A DNA stretch of 64,000 nucleotides from Selenomonas sp. AB3002 (GCF_000702545.1 NZ_JNIO01000007.1:1-64000), one strand, 5' to 3'. Shown: positions 43,779 through 52,945, counted from the stretch's first letter. Program-made: numbers and translations. The notes: generated by a model not told the origin, from the sequence alone.

Positions 43779-45182
43779 TTAGAGCTTCCCACCCAGATTC
43801 TCAAGGGTGTCGATTACTACCGCGCAGCCAGGTTCTACCCTCTGCATAAGGGCCCGCATCTTGTCTACCGGCAGAGATACACAGCCGCCTGTGTAGGGCT
43901 TGTTCACGCCGAAGCAGTGCATGAAGATGGCAGAGCCTGCACCAGGCTTTCCTTCCTCATTGTAGCTGATATTCAGGCAATAGAGGTAGTGGGGATTGTA
44001 GTCCACAATATGCTCGCTGTCTTCTTTGTTCAGATTGGGCAGCTTGCGGATGTCCACCATCTCGTTGTAGTGCATGCCAGGGCGGCTGTCCCCTGACCAG
44101 TAGATATTATCATCCACCTGGGTATAGGGCAGCTTGCATCCCGGGTCTTTCTCAATGCCAAAAGCCTTGGTGAAGTGGTAAGTGCCAACGGGTGTCTTGC
44201 CATCCCCCTCTTTGGTCTTGCCCAGGCCCTCCCTGCCAATGAAACCGGGAGTGGAAAGCACCTGCACCCAGTTGCCGTCACTGTCTTTCTCGTGCATGGA
44301 AATCCAGGCAGACTGATGGGCTACGCCTCCCACTACTACCATCTGTTTGGCAGTGGAGGCGGCAGGCAGCTTCGTCACCCAGACAGGGCTGTAGACAGCT
44401 TCCACAGCCCCCTGCACAGAGGCCTTGCCGCTGGGGAAGGTGAAATAGGTGTCAGGATATGGTTCATTGCGCAGGGTGAAATGCCACCATTTCGTATCAA
44501 GGCCTTTGAAACCATGACGGAACATAGCCTGCTGCAGGATGCGGCGGTTCTTCAGCTGCTCGGGAGTCAGGTCCCCCTTGAAGTCCGGGTGGGATCGCTC
44601 GCCGAAGTAGTCGAAGGTACCGCCCATATCCACTTCTTTTTCGGTATTCATATCGAAAAGGGTCAGGTCCACCGTGCTGCCCCGGCTATGGCCGGAGTAG
44701 GCAGCGATATAGCCCTGCTCAAAGAGCACATCCTTATTGAGGTCAGGATAAAAATACTCCTTCATGCGGGTATCTTTCAGGTTTTCCGCCCAGGCTTTGA
44801 AATGGTCCACGGCCATCTGGGGACGGTAAGCGTCGAAGATCTTCAAGCGATATCCTTTTTCCCTAAGCTCATCTGCCACATCCTTCAGGGCAAAGGCCGC
44901 TTCTTTGGTCATCAGGGCCACCGGCTCCTCATAGCCACGAATCCTGTCCCCTACGAAATTATAGGTGGAGTAGTAGCGGATTTCCTGTATCACATCCGGC
45001 ACCACGTCTGCCAGCACCACAAAACCAGAAGCATCCGCCGGATTCACCGCCGCAGCCTCTGCCACCGCCACACAGCTGACAGGCAGAGGCATAACTCCCT
45101 GGGGCAGGAATCCACCGCCGCCTACCAGCAGGCTGGCAGCCAAAGCAGCTCCCGTCATTTTTTTTATATATCTGTTGTTCAT
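43779..45182 (-). CDS. Exported VanX-like D-Ala-D-Ala dipeptidase fused to an L,D-transpeptidase (YkuD) domain
   Basis: The start ATG (45180-45182) has GGAAGGAGG upstream. The 467-residue product has a signal peptide. Its first domain (about 50-270) is of M15D/VanX type, with KIFDAYRPQMAVDHFK, the Zn-binding SGHSRGSTVDLTLFD and the WWHFTLRNEPYPDTYF block. Its second domain (about 300-467) is YkuD type, with ISMHEKDSDGNWVQVL and the catalytic HCFGVNKPYTGGCVSLP. It could trim D-Ala-D-Ala and also act on tetrapeptide stems or anchor proteins to peptidoglycan. Both active sites look intact. A decayed relative of the first domain lies at 27580. Confidence 0.88.
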   Translation of the reverse strand: MNNRYIKKMTGAALAASLLVGGGGFLPQGVMPLPVSCVAVAEAAAVNPADASGFVVLADVVPDVIQEIRYYSTYNFVGDRIRGYEEPVALMTKEAAFALKDVADELREKGYRLKIFDAYRPQMAVDHFKAWAENLKDTRMKEYFYPDLNKDVLFEQGYIAAYSGHSRGSTVDLTLFDMNTEKEVDMGGTFDYFGERSHPDFKGDLTPEQLKNRRILQQAMFRHGFKGLDTKWWHFTLRNEPYPDTYFTFPSGKASVQGAVEAVYSPVWVTKLPAASTAKQMVVVGGVAHQSAWISMHEKDSDGNWVQVLSTPGFIGREGLGKTKEGDGKTPVGTYHFTKAFGIEKDPGCKLPYTQVDDNIYWSGDSRPGMHYNEMVDIRKLPNLNKEDSEHIVDYNPHYLYCLNISYNEEGKPGAGSAIFMHCFGVNKPYTGGCVSLPVDKMRALMQRVEPGCAVVIDTLENLGGKL

Positions 45183-45353
45183 GAAAAAACCTCCTTCCAG
45201 AATTGTGTCACACTTCTCTATTCTACATAAAACCCTCCATTCCTCCCCCGGTCTCACTTGCCAGGCAGGAATCCCCAAAACTTTGACGAAGTGAGTTCAA
45301 GAGAAAACCTGCCGAAAAGTTTCTGTATTTTTCTGTAAGGAAGTGATGGAAGC

Positions 45354-46952
45354 ATGCATAAAAACAACCATCCCTTAGCCATTTACTGCACCTCCTGCGG
45401 GGCGCCTGCCGTCTACGACATTGTGAAGCAGGACTACCACTGCAAATATTGCGGGGCCCGGACAGATATCAGGGAACCGGTACAAAAGCTGGGACAGTGG
45501 CGGGATGCCCATCGGAAGAGCTTTTTCGCGGAAGAAAACTCTGCCGAGGGCTTGCACGTTTGCTCCAACTGCGGGGCAGAGGTCATGATACCCGCCGGGG
45601 AGGCCACTGGGAACTGCGAGTTCTGCGGCGGCAAATTTGTACGCCGGGAGTTTGCCCAGTCAGATGAGCTGCCGGAAGTCATCATTCCTTTCGTGCTGAC
45701 AGAGGAAGAGGCCAGGGAAAGGCTGCAGGAATGGGCCAATGCCAATCAGAAGGAAAAAGAAGCACGGACAGTGCTCAGTGCCATTGATAAACTCAGGGGC
45801 TACTACCTCCCCTACGAGCTGATCCGCGGACCGGTCACTGCCGAAGTAGAGCGCATGGAGACCTTCTCCGACAGGAAGTACCACTGCGGAGGCTTCCTGA
45901 ACGGCATCGCCGTGAATACTTCTAAACAGCTGAACAATCTGGTGCTTGATGCCATGGAGCCCTTTGAATGGACCGCCTCCCGCCCCTTTGAATTTTCCTT
46001 CCTGGCTGGCCAAAGGGTGAAGCTCTCGGATATCGGTGCCAAAGCCCTGGAGAAGAGGGTACTGGAGGAAGTGGAGGCAGGCTTCCGTCCCGAAGCAGAG
46101 AAAGAGCTGCAGACCACAGGCATCATCATGCGTATGCAGGCAGGCAATATCCTGCGGCTGCCTGCCCTGCTGCCTGTCTATGTCCTCTCTTTAGGCCCTG
46201 TACTGGCAGTGGTGAATGGCCAGACAGGACGGGTGGCTGTCTCCAGGGAGAAGGAGGAAAAAGTCCTGTCCTGGCTCATTGAGCCCACCTTGCTGACCCT
46301 GCTGGTAGGAGGCCTGCTGGCCCTTTGGGAGCCATACGTGGGACTCATGTCCATGGTGGTCTTCGGCCTAATCTTCTTCACTGCCTTCAGCGATGGACGG
46401 GGCGAAGAATGGCGGCGGGTGATCTTCAAGACAAAAAAGAGCCGGGCCGAGCGCGTCCAGAGCAAGCTCACAGTGACAGAAGGAGAAAACACCATAGAAG
46501 ATACCACCACCCAGGCCGTCTTCACCGAGCCAGTGAACGGCGAGACAGTGCCGGTGAAGATTGCCTTCTACCCCCCGGGGCGCATCTTCAAGACTTTGCT
46601 CCTGCTGCTGGTCTTCAACTTCCTGCCTGCCATCCTGGCCTTTCCGCTGGACATTGAGGGGACGGCAGACTACAGCTACCTCGCCGTCTGGCTGGTTCTC
46701 TCCGTGCCCGCCAGCCTGATTTTCTGGGTGGCTGTAGGCCGCATCAGGGTCTACAACCACCCCATCCTCCACCGCGTCTTCCCGGACGGCAGGCTGGAAC
46801 GGGTAAAATCAGACCAGGACAGGAACGTCTCCTTCTTCACCCGCCTCAAGGAATTCAAGGAACTGGCAGCCTGTGGCCCCATCCTCTTCATCCTCGGGGT
46901 CTCCTTCTTCATGTTGGTGGGAACCATAGCAGCCATCCTGATACCAGAGTAA
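45354..46952 (+). CDS. Zinc-ribbon membrane protein
   Basis: This 532-residue protein has two N-terminal zinc ribbons (CTSCGAPAVYD...CKYCGA and CSNCGAEVMIP...CEFCGG). A large soluble region (about 110-310) follows, then about five membrane spans with a loop between them. No enzymatic motif is visible. It is a conserved type of unknown function, perhaps a membrane stress or quality-control protein. Confidence 0.75.
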   Translation: MHKNNHPLAIYCTSCGAPAVYDIVKQDYHCKYCGARTDIREPVQKLGQWRDAHRKSFFAEENSAEGLHVCSNCGAEVMIPAGEATGNCEFCGGKFVRREFAQSDELPEVIIPFVLTEEEARERLQEWANANQKEKEARTVLSAIDKLRGYYLPYELIRGPVTAEVERMETFSDRKYHCGGFLNGIAVNTSKQLNNLVLDAMEPFEWTASRPFEFSFLAGQRVKLSDIGAKALEKRVLEEVEAGFRPEAEKELQTTGIIMRMQAGNILRLPALLPVYVLSLGPVLAVVNGQTGRVAVSREKEEKVLSWLIEPTLLTLLVGGLLALWEPYVGLMSMVVFGLIFFTAFSDGRGEEWRRVIFKTKKSRAERVQSKLTVTEGENTIEDTTTQAVFTEPVNGETVPVKIAFYPPGRIFKTLLLLLVFNFLPAILAFPLDIEGTADYSYLAVWLVLSVPASLIFWVAVGRIRVYNHPILHRVFPDGRLERVKSDQDRNVSFFTRLKEFKELAACGPILFILGVSFFMLVGTIAAILIPE

Positions 46953-46964
46953 AAAACGGGGGAA

Positions 46965-46980
46965 TGTTTCACGTGAAACA
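46965..46980. other. parS site in a terminator hairpin
   Basis: A perfect TGTTTCACGTGAAACA sits inside AAACGGGGGAA/TTCCCCCGTTT arms (46954-46993), between convergent genes. Confidence 0.9.
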
Positions 46981-47000
46981 TTCCCCCGTTTAATCATTTT

Positions 47001-47567
47001 TCAAATAATCCCTGGGCGTATTTTGACGGTGTGTCCCTCTTGCAGGGTGACTTTTTCCACCAGGCAGGTCTTGGTGCCCACTGTGAAAAACTCAAATTCA
47101 GTCACATTTGGCAGTTTTGCCCACAACTCTTCCCGGTTGCTTCTCTCGGCCAGTGTCTGTGAAGCTTCTTTCCCTTTGGGATCAAGAATCAGGACATAAT
47201 AGACAGCCGGGGGGATATTCTCAAAGGCGAAATGACCTTTTTCATCGGCCTTAGTGTAGTAGAGGGGTTGGTTTTCAGGAATGATTCCTTCCTGATACCA
47301 TCTCTGAACGGCAGCATAGGGAATGGCGTCAAAATTTATGTCGCTCCGAATCAGCCAAATCTCTGGCGCGGCAGATTTCTTGCCGTGCTTGGGGGCGCTG
47401 ACATCCCACATCAGACCACCGCTGCCTTCCCCCCTGGCCACGCGCAACTGACTGCCATCCTCAAAGCGCGCAGGATAGACACTGCCTATGATATTGGCTG
47501 AGGCAGATGCAATAACGGTACCCAGACACCAGGTCAAAAGAGTCAGCAGGATAATAAGGCGTTTCAT
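47001..47567 (-). CDS. Exported protein with carboxypeptidase-regulatory-like domain
   Basis: The signal peptide is KRLIILLTLLTWCLGTVIAS, preceded by AAGGAAGGGG. The 188-residue protein contains ADEKGHFAFENIPPAVYYVL, typical of transthyretin-like/CarboxypepD-regulatory folds. Thus it is probably a periplasmic beta-sandwich protein. The function is unknown. Confidence 0.7.
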   Translation of the reverse strand: MKRLIILLTLLTWCLGTVIASASANIIGSVYPARFEDGSQLRVARGEGSGGLMWDVSAPKHGKKSAAPEIWLIRSDINFDAIPYAAVQRWYQEGIIPENQPLYYTKADEKGHFAFENIPPAVYYVLILDPKGKEASQTLAERSNREELWAKLPNVTEFEFFTVGTKTCLVEKVTLQEGHTVKIRPGII

Positions 47568-47704
47568 AGCAATCCCCTTCCTTTCCAGAATGATTTATTC
47601 TTCAGTTATCTTCGCCTTGCAGTGTGTTTTTTCCTGCCAAGAAGATAATGAGGCCTGACTTAGGAAAGGAGCGGGTAATAAAATCTATAACGAGTACAAG
47701 ATGT

Positions 47705-47726
47705 CCCCCACTTCTATAAGTGGGGG
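47705..47726. repeat. CCCCCACTT hairpin resembling IS200/IS605-type ends
   Basis: CCCCCACTT and AAGTGGGGG surround CTAT. Such hairpins are typical near IS605-like ends, but no transposase gene is present. A comparable hairpin is at 32124-32148. It lies in the gene-free 47568-47932. Confidence 0.35.
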
Positions 47727-47753
47727 CGGTAACTTACTAACAGGCGGCGAGTT

Positions 47754-47825
47754 AATATCTCCCGCCTCGTTGAAAGGCCAAGAGGAAGTTTTGCCTTCGG
47801 CAAAACTGGAACAATGGCCTTATAA
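47754..47825 (+). repeat. 72-bp copy of part of the 98-residue gene at 29958-30254
   Basis: It matches the reverse complement of 30139-30210 with only two mismatches. It encodes the fragment SPASLKGQEEVLPSAKLEQW without start or stop context. This shows recent copying within the region. Confidence 0.85.
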
Positions 47826-47932
47826 CGGCGGGCGGCTCACCTAAGCTTGCCTAAAAAGAACGATATCATCAACTGGCAGAAGTGGTATACTAAGAGACAT
47901 AACCTGCCACAGAATTGCAAAGGAGGATGCCT

Positions 47933-48601
47933 ATGCCCATCTACAATGCCAGCCTGAAAGAACTGGACCTGTCCGAAGTGCGCCGCTATGCAGGTCTTGC
48001 CAGGGCGGATTTCGATGAGAAGATGATAGAGGAAGCAGCCCAGGAAGCCCTGCTGCTCATCTCCCCCAGAAGTGCCTATGCCGTCTATGACTACGACTGC
48101 CAGCGAGGCGTTATCAAGGCAGATGATGAACTTGCCCTCACGGGCAAGTCCATCAAGAAACATCTGGCCGGCTGCGAAAAAGTGCTGGCCATCTCTGCCA
48201 CCATCGGTCCCGATATAGTAGAAGCCATCACCCAGCACTTCGACGAAGGACGCTACGCCCACTCCGTGCTGCTGGATGCCGCCGCCACGGAGGCAGTGGA
48301 GGAAGCAGCCAATGCCCTGGAGAAAATGCTCTCCCCCAAGATCAAAGCCCAAGGCTTTGCCAGCCGCTGGCGGTTCTCACCCGGCTATGGTGACTGGCCC
48401 CTGGAAGCCCAGCAGGAGTTCATGCCCCTGACCTGTGCGGCAGAAATAGGCATCACCCTCACGGAAAGCATGATGCTCTCCCCCCGCAAAAGCGTCACCG
48501 CCATCATTGGCCTCTACCGGCCGGAAAAAGTCGCCGATACTACAGGAAAGCCTGGCTGCCAAAGTTGCGGCCAAAAGGACTGCCCCAGCAGGAAACGGTA
48601 A
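47933..48601 (+). CDS. Methionine synthase activation (B12-dependent MetH reactivation) domain protein
   Basis: The start ATG has AGGAGG 6 nt upstream. The 222-residue protein corresponds to the C-terminal activation domain of MetH as a separate polypeptide: FASRWRFSPGYGDWPLEAQQ and EIGITLTESMMLSPRKSV are its AdoMet-binding signatures. The C-terminal CQSCGQKDCPSRKR tail is Cys-rich. It would reactivate oxidised cob(II)alamin on the MetH encoded at 49565, which lacks this domain. Confidence 0.88.
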   Translation: MPIYNASLKELDLSEVRRYAGLARADFDEKMIEEAAQEALLLISPRSAYAVYDYDCQRGVIKADDELALTGKSIKKHLAGCEKVLAISATIGPDIVEAITQHFDEGRYAHSVLLDAAATEAVEEAANALEKMLSPKIKAQGFASRWRFSPGYGDWPLEAQQEFMPLTCAAEIGITLTESMMLSPRKSVTAIIGLYRPEKVADTTGKPGCQSCGQKDCPSRKR

Positions 48602-48617
48602 TGTTTCACGTGAAACA
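48602..48617. other. parS site next to a terminator
   Basis: A perfect TGTTTCACGTGAAACA directly follows the stop of the activation-domain gene. A separate hairpin (CGGGATCAGCAAGAG with its complement, 48621-48662, then TTTTT) provides the terminator. Confidence 0.9.
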
Positions 48618-48780
48618 AAACGGGATCAGCAAGAGGTTATGCACAAGCTCTTGCTGATCCCGCTTTTTCATGCCTCTACCCCTGCCATCAAATCCATGCA
48701 CGACTAAACGTCCCTGCCACAGCAAAACATTTCCAATAGAAAAGCCCCCTCTCGCTGTGGGCTTCCTGCTGTGCATTTTC

Positions 48781-49386
48781 TCACTCCAGATAATATTTAT
48801 GGCCGCAGCGCATGCAGATATACAGGTGCTGCCAATAAGCATATTGTTCCTGATAGTCTGCCATTTCCTCCTGATACTTTGCCATAGCCTTGGCAAATCT
48901 TCGATTCTTGCCGGATATGGAATCCCAGACCGGGTCGATCATGATGCAGAACAGTACAAATGCCAGGCACCAGGTCAGGACAACATAGCACACGGTCTCA
49001 AAGTCGTGGCCCCAATCAAAGCAATTAGCCACGAAGCGGGCCACCTCCACGGCCACCCCCAGACCAGTCACTATCCCCACACCCACCATGAAACAGCCCG
49101 TCTGCTCCCGCTCCGGTTCCTTCGGCTCCTCAGGGGGCGCTATCTCCTTGGCCAGGTCCGTTTCCGTATAAGTATCGCGGGTCACATTGCCATAGCACGG
49201 CGAACGCGATTCCTCTGTATAGGTGCTGCCATCGCTGCGGGTATGAGTAGTGGTGGTCACATCATATCCTACCACTTCCGTATGCACTGCCGTCCCTGTA
49301 GCATGTCCCCTCCTGTATACCAATGACATGGAAGCCGTGTTGTCGCTGCCGCAATGGGGACAATTGAATTTGCTGAAATCCTGCAT
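48781..49386 (-). CDS. Small zinc-ribbon membrane protein
   Basis: The 201-residue protein has half zinc ribbons at both ends (FNCPHCGSDNT and YICMRCGHKYYLE), which may form one site. There are one or two spans in the middle (MVGVGIVTGLGVAVEVARFV; VLTWCLAFVLFCIMI). GGGAG precedes the ATG. The function is unknown. Confidence 0.7.
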   Translation of the reverse strand: MQDFSKFNCPHCGSDNTASMSLVYRRGHATGTAVHTEVVGYDVTTTTHTRSDGSTYTEESRSPCYGNVTRDTYTETDLAKEIAPPEEPKEPEREQTGCFMVGVGIVTGLGVAVEVARFVANCFDWGHDFETVCYVVLTWCLAFVLFCIMIDPVWDSISGKNRRFAKAMAKYQEEMADYQEQYAYWQHLYICMRCGHKYYLE

Positions 49387-49564
49387 GAACCATTTCTCCC
49401 TTTAAAAGATTTACCTAGTGCAAATAAATATTAAAAATACTTCCTCATGATATCACTAGCAAATGAGAAATCTCTTAGAGCAGAGATAAATTTGTGTACT
49501 TTTTCCCTTCAATGAAGTACAATAATTACACCTTTACATTTATTGACAGAGGAAGTGACGATTT

Positions 49565-51946
49565 ATGATACATATCTTTGACGGGGCCATGGGCACCATG
49601 CTGCAGGCAGGGGGACTGAAGCCGGGAGCAGCACCGGAGCTAATGAACGTGGAGGCCCCTGATGTTGTGAAAGGCGTGCATCTGGCTTACCTGAAGGCCG
49701 GGTCTGATCATATCGAGACAAATACCTTCGGCGCCAGCCCTTTGAAGCTGGCCCACTATGGGCTCACGGACCGCATGGCTGAGCTGAACAAGGCTGCCGT
49801 GGCGGTGGCCAAAGAGGCCATTGCAGAAGCTGGCGTGCAGGCTAAAGTAGTTGGCTCCATGGGACCCATTGGCCGCTTTATCGCCCCTCTGGGAGATCTG
49901 GACTTCGAAGAAGCATATCAGAACTATCTTGCTCAGGCCAAAGCTCTGGCCGAGGGTGGCGCAGATGCCCTGATTATCGAGACCTGCATCGACTTGCAGG
50001 AAATGCGGGCAGCTCTTTTGGCTGCCCATGAAGCGGCCCCTGCCCTGACTAAAATCTGCCAGTTCTCCTACAGCGAGGACGGGCGCACCGTGACAGGCAC
50101 CGACCCTCAGAGCGCCGCCATCTTGCTGGAAGCGCTGGGAGCGGATGTCATCGGTGTCAACTGCTCCCTGGGCCCTGAGCAGCTCCTGCCTGTGGTTAAA
50201 ACTCTGGCAGCCAACTGCCGGGTGCCCATCAGCGTCCAGCCCAACGCAGGCATGCCCTATCTGGAAAACGGGGAGACCAAGTTCCCCATGGGGCCCAAGG
50301 ACTTCGGCACCTGGGGACCGAAGCTCTTAGCAGCGGGCGCCACTTATCTCGGGGGCTGCTGCGGCACCACCCCGGAGCATATCAGAGCGCTGGCTGAGGC
50401 TGTGAAGGATAAGGAAGAACCTGCCAGGGACACCTCCCCCAGAAAACTCTGGCTCACCAGCCGCAGCAAGGCAGTCTGCATCGACAGCAGCCTGCCTACG
50501 GTGCTCATTGGCGAGCGCATCAACCCCACAGGCCGCAAGAAGCTGGCGGCAGAGATCAAGGAAGGCTCCTTCCTGTCCGTGAAGAAAGAAGCTCTGTGTC
50601 AGGTTAAAGCCGGGGCCCAGGTGCTGGATGTGAACATGGGGGTGGGCGGCATAGACCAGACCGCCGCCATGAAGAAAGCCGTGACGGAAATCGCCCAACT
50701 CACCGATGCCCCCCTGGCCATCGACACCAGCGACCCGGAGGCTCTTGAGGCAGGGCTGCGCGCCTACCCGGGCAGAGCCCTGATCAACTCTGTTTCCGCA
50801 GAGAAAGAACGACTGGAGAAATTCCTGCCCCTGGCGAAGAAATACGGCGCCGCCATCCTCTGCCTGCCCCTCACCGACGGAGGCCTGCCCAAGAGTGTGG
50901 AGGAAAGGCTGGCCCACGTCCATACCATCATCACCAAGGCAAAAGAGGCTGGCCTGACGGAGGGAGACTTCCTGGTTGATGCCCTGGTCATGACTCTTTC
51001 CGCTGACGAAAAGGCCGCCCGCTCCGTCTTTGAAACCCTGCGTCAGGTGACGGCCCAGGGACTGCCCACCACCATGGGCCTTTCCAATATTTCCTTCGGC
51101 CTGCCCAACCGGCCCCTTATCAACGCCACTTTCTTCTCCATGTGCCTGGCCGCCGGCCTTACGGCCCCCATCATGAATCCCTATGATGAGAAGATGCAGG
51201 AGGCCCTCTCTGCCGCCGCAGCCCTCCTGGGCAAAGACCCCTGCGGCCTGAAGTACAGCCAGAACGAGGCAAATCTGGCCGTGCCCAAGGCGGCAGCTGC
51301 CATGAAAACCACCGACCTGCCTGTACTGGAAGCTCTGAAGCAGACGGTTATTTCCGGTGAGAAGGACGAAGTGGTGCCCCTCATCGACAAGGCACTGGCC
51401 GAAGGACATGACCCCAACACCATCACGGAAAAAGCCCTCACCGCTGCCATGACGGACATCGGCGAGGACTTCGGCGCAGGCCGCATGTTCCTGCCCCAGG
51501 TGCTGCTCTCTGCAGAGACCATGAGGGAAGCCTTCAACCATTTGCAGGAAGCCGCCCCGGAGACAGAAACCGTGAAGAAGGGTACCGTGGTGCTTGCCAC
51601 CGTCAAAGGCGACGTCCACGACCTGGGCAAGAATATCGTGGGAGCACTCCTCAAGAACTCCGGCTTCGAGCTCATCGACCTGGGCCGTGATGTAGACAGC
51701 GAGGAGATTGTGAAGGCCGCCATTGAAAAACAAGCTGATATCGTAGGCCTCTGCGCCCTCATGACCACCACCATGGTGCAGATTGACAAGGTCATCGCCG
51801 ACCTCAGGGAGGCCGGCTCCAAGGCCAAGGTCATGGTAGGCGGCGCCTGCCTCACCCAGGACTACGCCGACAGCGCCGGAGCCGATGCCTATGCCAAAGA
51901 TGGCGTGGCAGCGGTTAAGCTGGCAGAAAAACTCATAGAGAAATAA
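49565..51946 (+). CDS. metH: Cobalamin-dependent methionine synthase (homocysteine, folate and B12 domains)
   Basis: This 793-residue enzyme transfers a methyl group from methyltetrahydrofolate to homocysteine. The Hcy domain (about 1-285) has Zn ligands GVNCSLGPEQ and GGCCGTTPEHI. The pterin-binding domain (about 310-570) has LIGERINPTGRKKLA and VLDVNMGVGG. The B12 domain (about 580-793) has the cobalamin-ligating DVHDLGKNIV. The usual activation domain is absent and is encoded separately at 47933. GAGGAAG precedes the ATG. A long open frame on the opposite strand is a coding shadow. Confidence 0.95.
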   Translation: MIHIFDGAMGTMLQAGGLKPGAAPELMNVEAPDVVKGVHLAYLKAGSDHIETNTFGASPLKLAHYGLTDRMAELNKAAVAVAKEAIAEAGVQAKVVGSMGPIGRFIAPLGDLDFEEAYQNYLAQAKALAEGGADALIIETCIDLQEMRAALLAAHEAAPALTKICQFSYSEDGRTVTGTDPQSAAILLEALGADVIGVNCSLGPEQLLPVVKTLAANCRVPISVQPNAGMPYLENGETKFPMGPKDFGTWGPKLLAAGATYLGGCCGTTPEHIRALAEAVKDKEEPARDTSPRKLWLTSRSKAVCIDSSLPTVLIGERINPTGRKKLAAEIKEGSFLSVKKEALCQVKAGAQVLDVNMGVGGIDQTAAMKKAVTEIAQLTDAPLAIDTSDPEALEAGLRAYPGRALINSVSAEKERLEKFLPLAKKYGAAILCLPLTDGGLPKSVEERLAHVHTIITKAKEAGLTEGDFLVDALVMTLSADEKAARSVFETLRQVTAQGLPTTMGLSNISFGLPNRPLINATFFSMCLAAGLTAPIMNPYDEKMQEALSAAAALLGKDPCGLKYSQNEANLAVPKAAAAMKTTDLPVLEALKQTVISGEKDEVVPLIDKALAEGHDPNTITEKALTAAMTDIGEDFGAGRMFLPQVLLSAETMREAFNHLQEAAPETETVKKGTVVLATVKGDVHDLGKNIVGALLKNSGFELIDLGRDVDSEEIVKAAIEKQADIVGLCALMTTTMVQIDKVIADLREAGSKAKVMVGGACLTQDYADSAGADAYAKDGVAAVKLAEKLIEK

Positions 51947-51988
51947 AAGACAGCAAAAGTTGCCTGACGAATCGAAAACGGCGGTAAA

Positions 51989-52004
51989 TGTTTCACGTGA
52001 AACA
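51989..52004. other. parS site in a terminator hairpin after metH
   Basis: A perfect TGTTTCACGTGAAACA is the apex of a long hairpin (51975-52019) with AAAACGGCGGTA and matching arms plus a T run. Near-identical hairpins follow the three leader-peptide copies. Confidence 0.92.
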
Positions 52005-52043
52005 TCTACCGCCGTTTTTATAATGCAATATATCGCAGCCACC

Positions 52044-52448
52044 TTACTGCGGCAATGTACCTAGCAAAGCCGGATTTACGGACAGCAACCGTAAAAGGTT
52101 TGATATCGCCCTACTGGGCAGCACATCGCCGTTCTCGTATTTCTGAAAAGCCCTCTTGCCACCACCCAGGATAATTCCAGCTTGAACCTGGGTCAGTTTC
52201 AAGCGCTTGCGGATAGAACGAATTTCCTCCGGCAGAAGCAAATGCTCCGCCTCAGCTTTGAGCACCTTGATTTCTTTGTCGTAGACCTTCAAATCCTCCT
52301 GCGTAAAAGTAGCCTCACACTCTTCCCCTGCAGGATACCAGCCTGGCATATTGAAAGTCCTGCTCCTCCCCTGGTAGGTTATGGTAAAGGGACGAATATC
52401 CCTCCTAAGTTCTGCTCCTGTCTCAACGTCATACATCACATCTTCCAT
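52044..52448 (-). CDS. mqsA: MqsA-like antitoxin (HTH)
   Basis: This 134-residue protein has a C-terminal helix-turn-helix typical of MqsA (RKRLKLTQVQAGIILGGGKR, AFQKYENGDVLPSRAISNLL). Its N-terminus (FTITYQGRSRTFNMPGW) lacks the CxxC zinc pairs of classical MqsA. It lies 9 nt downstream of the MqsR-like toxin and would repress the operon. Confidence 0.8.
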   Translation of the reverse strand: MEDVMYDVETGAELRRDIRPFTITYQGRSRTFNMPGWYPAGEECEATFTQEDLKVYDKEIKVLKAEAEHLLLPEEIRSIRKRLKLTQVQAGIILGGGKRAFQKYENGDVLPSRAISNLLRLLSVNPALLGTLPQ

Positions 52449-52457
52449 GACAGCACC

Positions 52458-52760
52458 TCATTTCTCCTTAAAGGACAACAAGTCAAACTCGGTAAGTATT
52501 CCCTGAGTAAACTTTATATACACCATGTATCCTTTATATGGAACATGATAAACATCCTGCCATATCCTATGATTGTTATAGGAAGTCTTCGACTTATAGA
52601 AATGCTTCGGCTACATGGATTCTACCGCCTGCAAGATATCCCTGCGTTCAAAGCCCATAGCAGCAGCCCCAGACAAGGCAGACTGCTTTATGCCGTAATC
52701 AGAATGCTTGAAAGAATTCAGATCATATGTAGGCTTGTATTTATCCAAGACATTTGGCAT
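52458..52760 (-). pseudogene. mqsR: MqsR-like toxin interrupted by an in-frame amber codon
   Basis: The frame begins MPNVLDKYKPTYDLNSFKH. After AMGFERRDILQAVESM it meets TAG (52611-52613), then continues in the same frame PKHFYKSKTSYNNHRIWQDV...VYIKFT...DLLSFKEK to a TGA. The second part matches the MqsR core (FYKS...IWQDVY...SFKEK), which contains catalytic residues. Without suppression the toxin is inactive, while the antitoxin is intact. Confidence 0.8.
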
Positions 52761-52867
52761 ACTCTCCACCTCACCCCTATTATAAACCATAATGGTGTAT
52801 TGTTTCAATAACAAGAATGCTGATGCCTACCTATCGGAAACATTTCAAAAAACTTTTAAGATATTCT

Positions 52868-52900
52868 GTAATACTTTCCCCGCCGGTGCGTATGTATAGA
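52868..52900 (+). promoter_or_regulatory. Candidate ECF promoter: GTAAT-N16-CGTATGTATAGA
   Basis: GTAAT (52868-52872) and CGTATGTATAGA (52889-52900) are 16 bp apart, about 50 bp upstream of the leader-peptide gene. The element is shared with the copies at 13717, 17935 and 59059. Confidence 0.65.
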
Positions 52901-52945
52901 CAGAAAACAAAAAACAACAAACAAGACAACCACCGAAGGGAGTAG

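Noticed and set aside
48606-48896. Minus-strand 96-codon frame between parS and the zinc-ribbon gene
   Set aside because: It spans a terminator hairpin, overlaps the zinc-ribbon gene end and has no ribosome binding site.
50327-52042. 571-codon open frame opposite metH
   Set aside because: It is the antisense shadow of a highly conserved GC-rich gene and starts across a terminator; no domain is recognisable.
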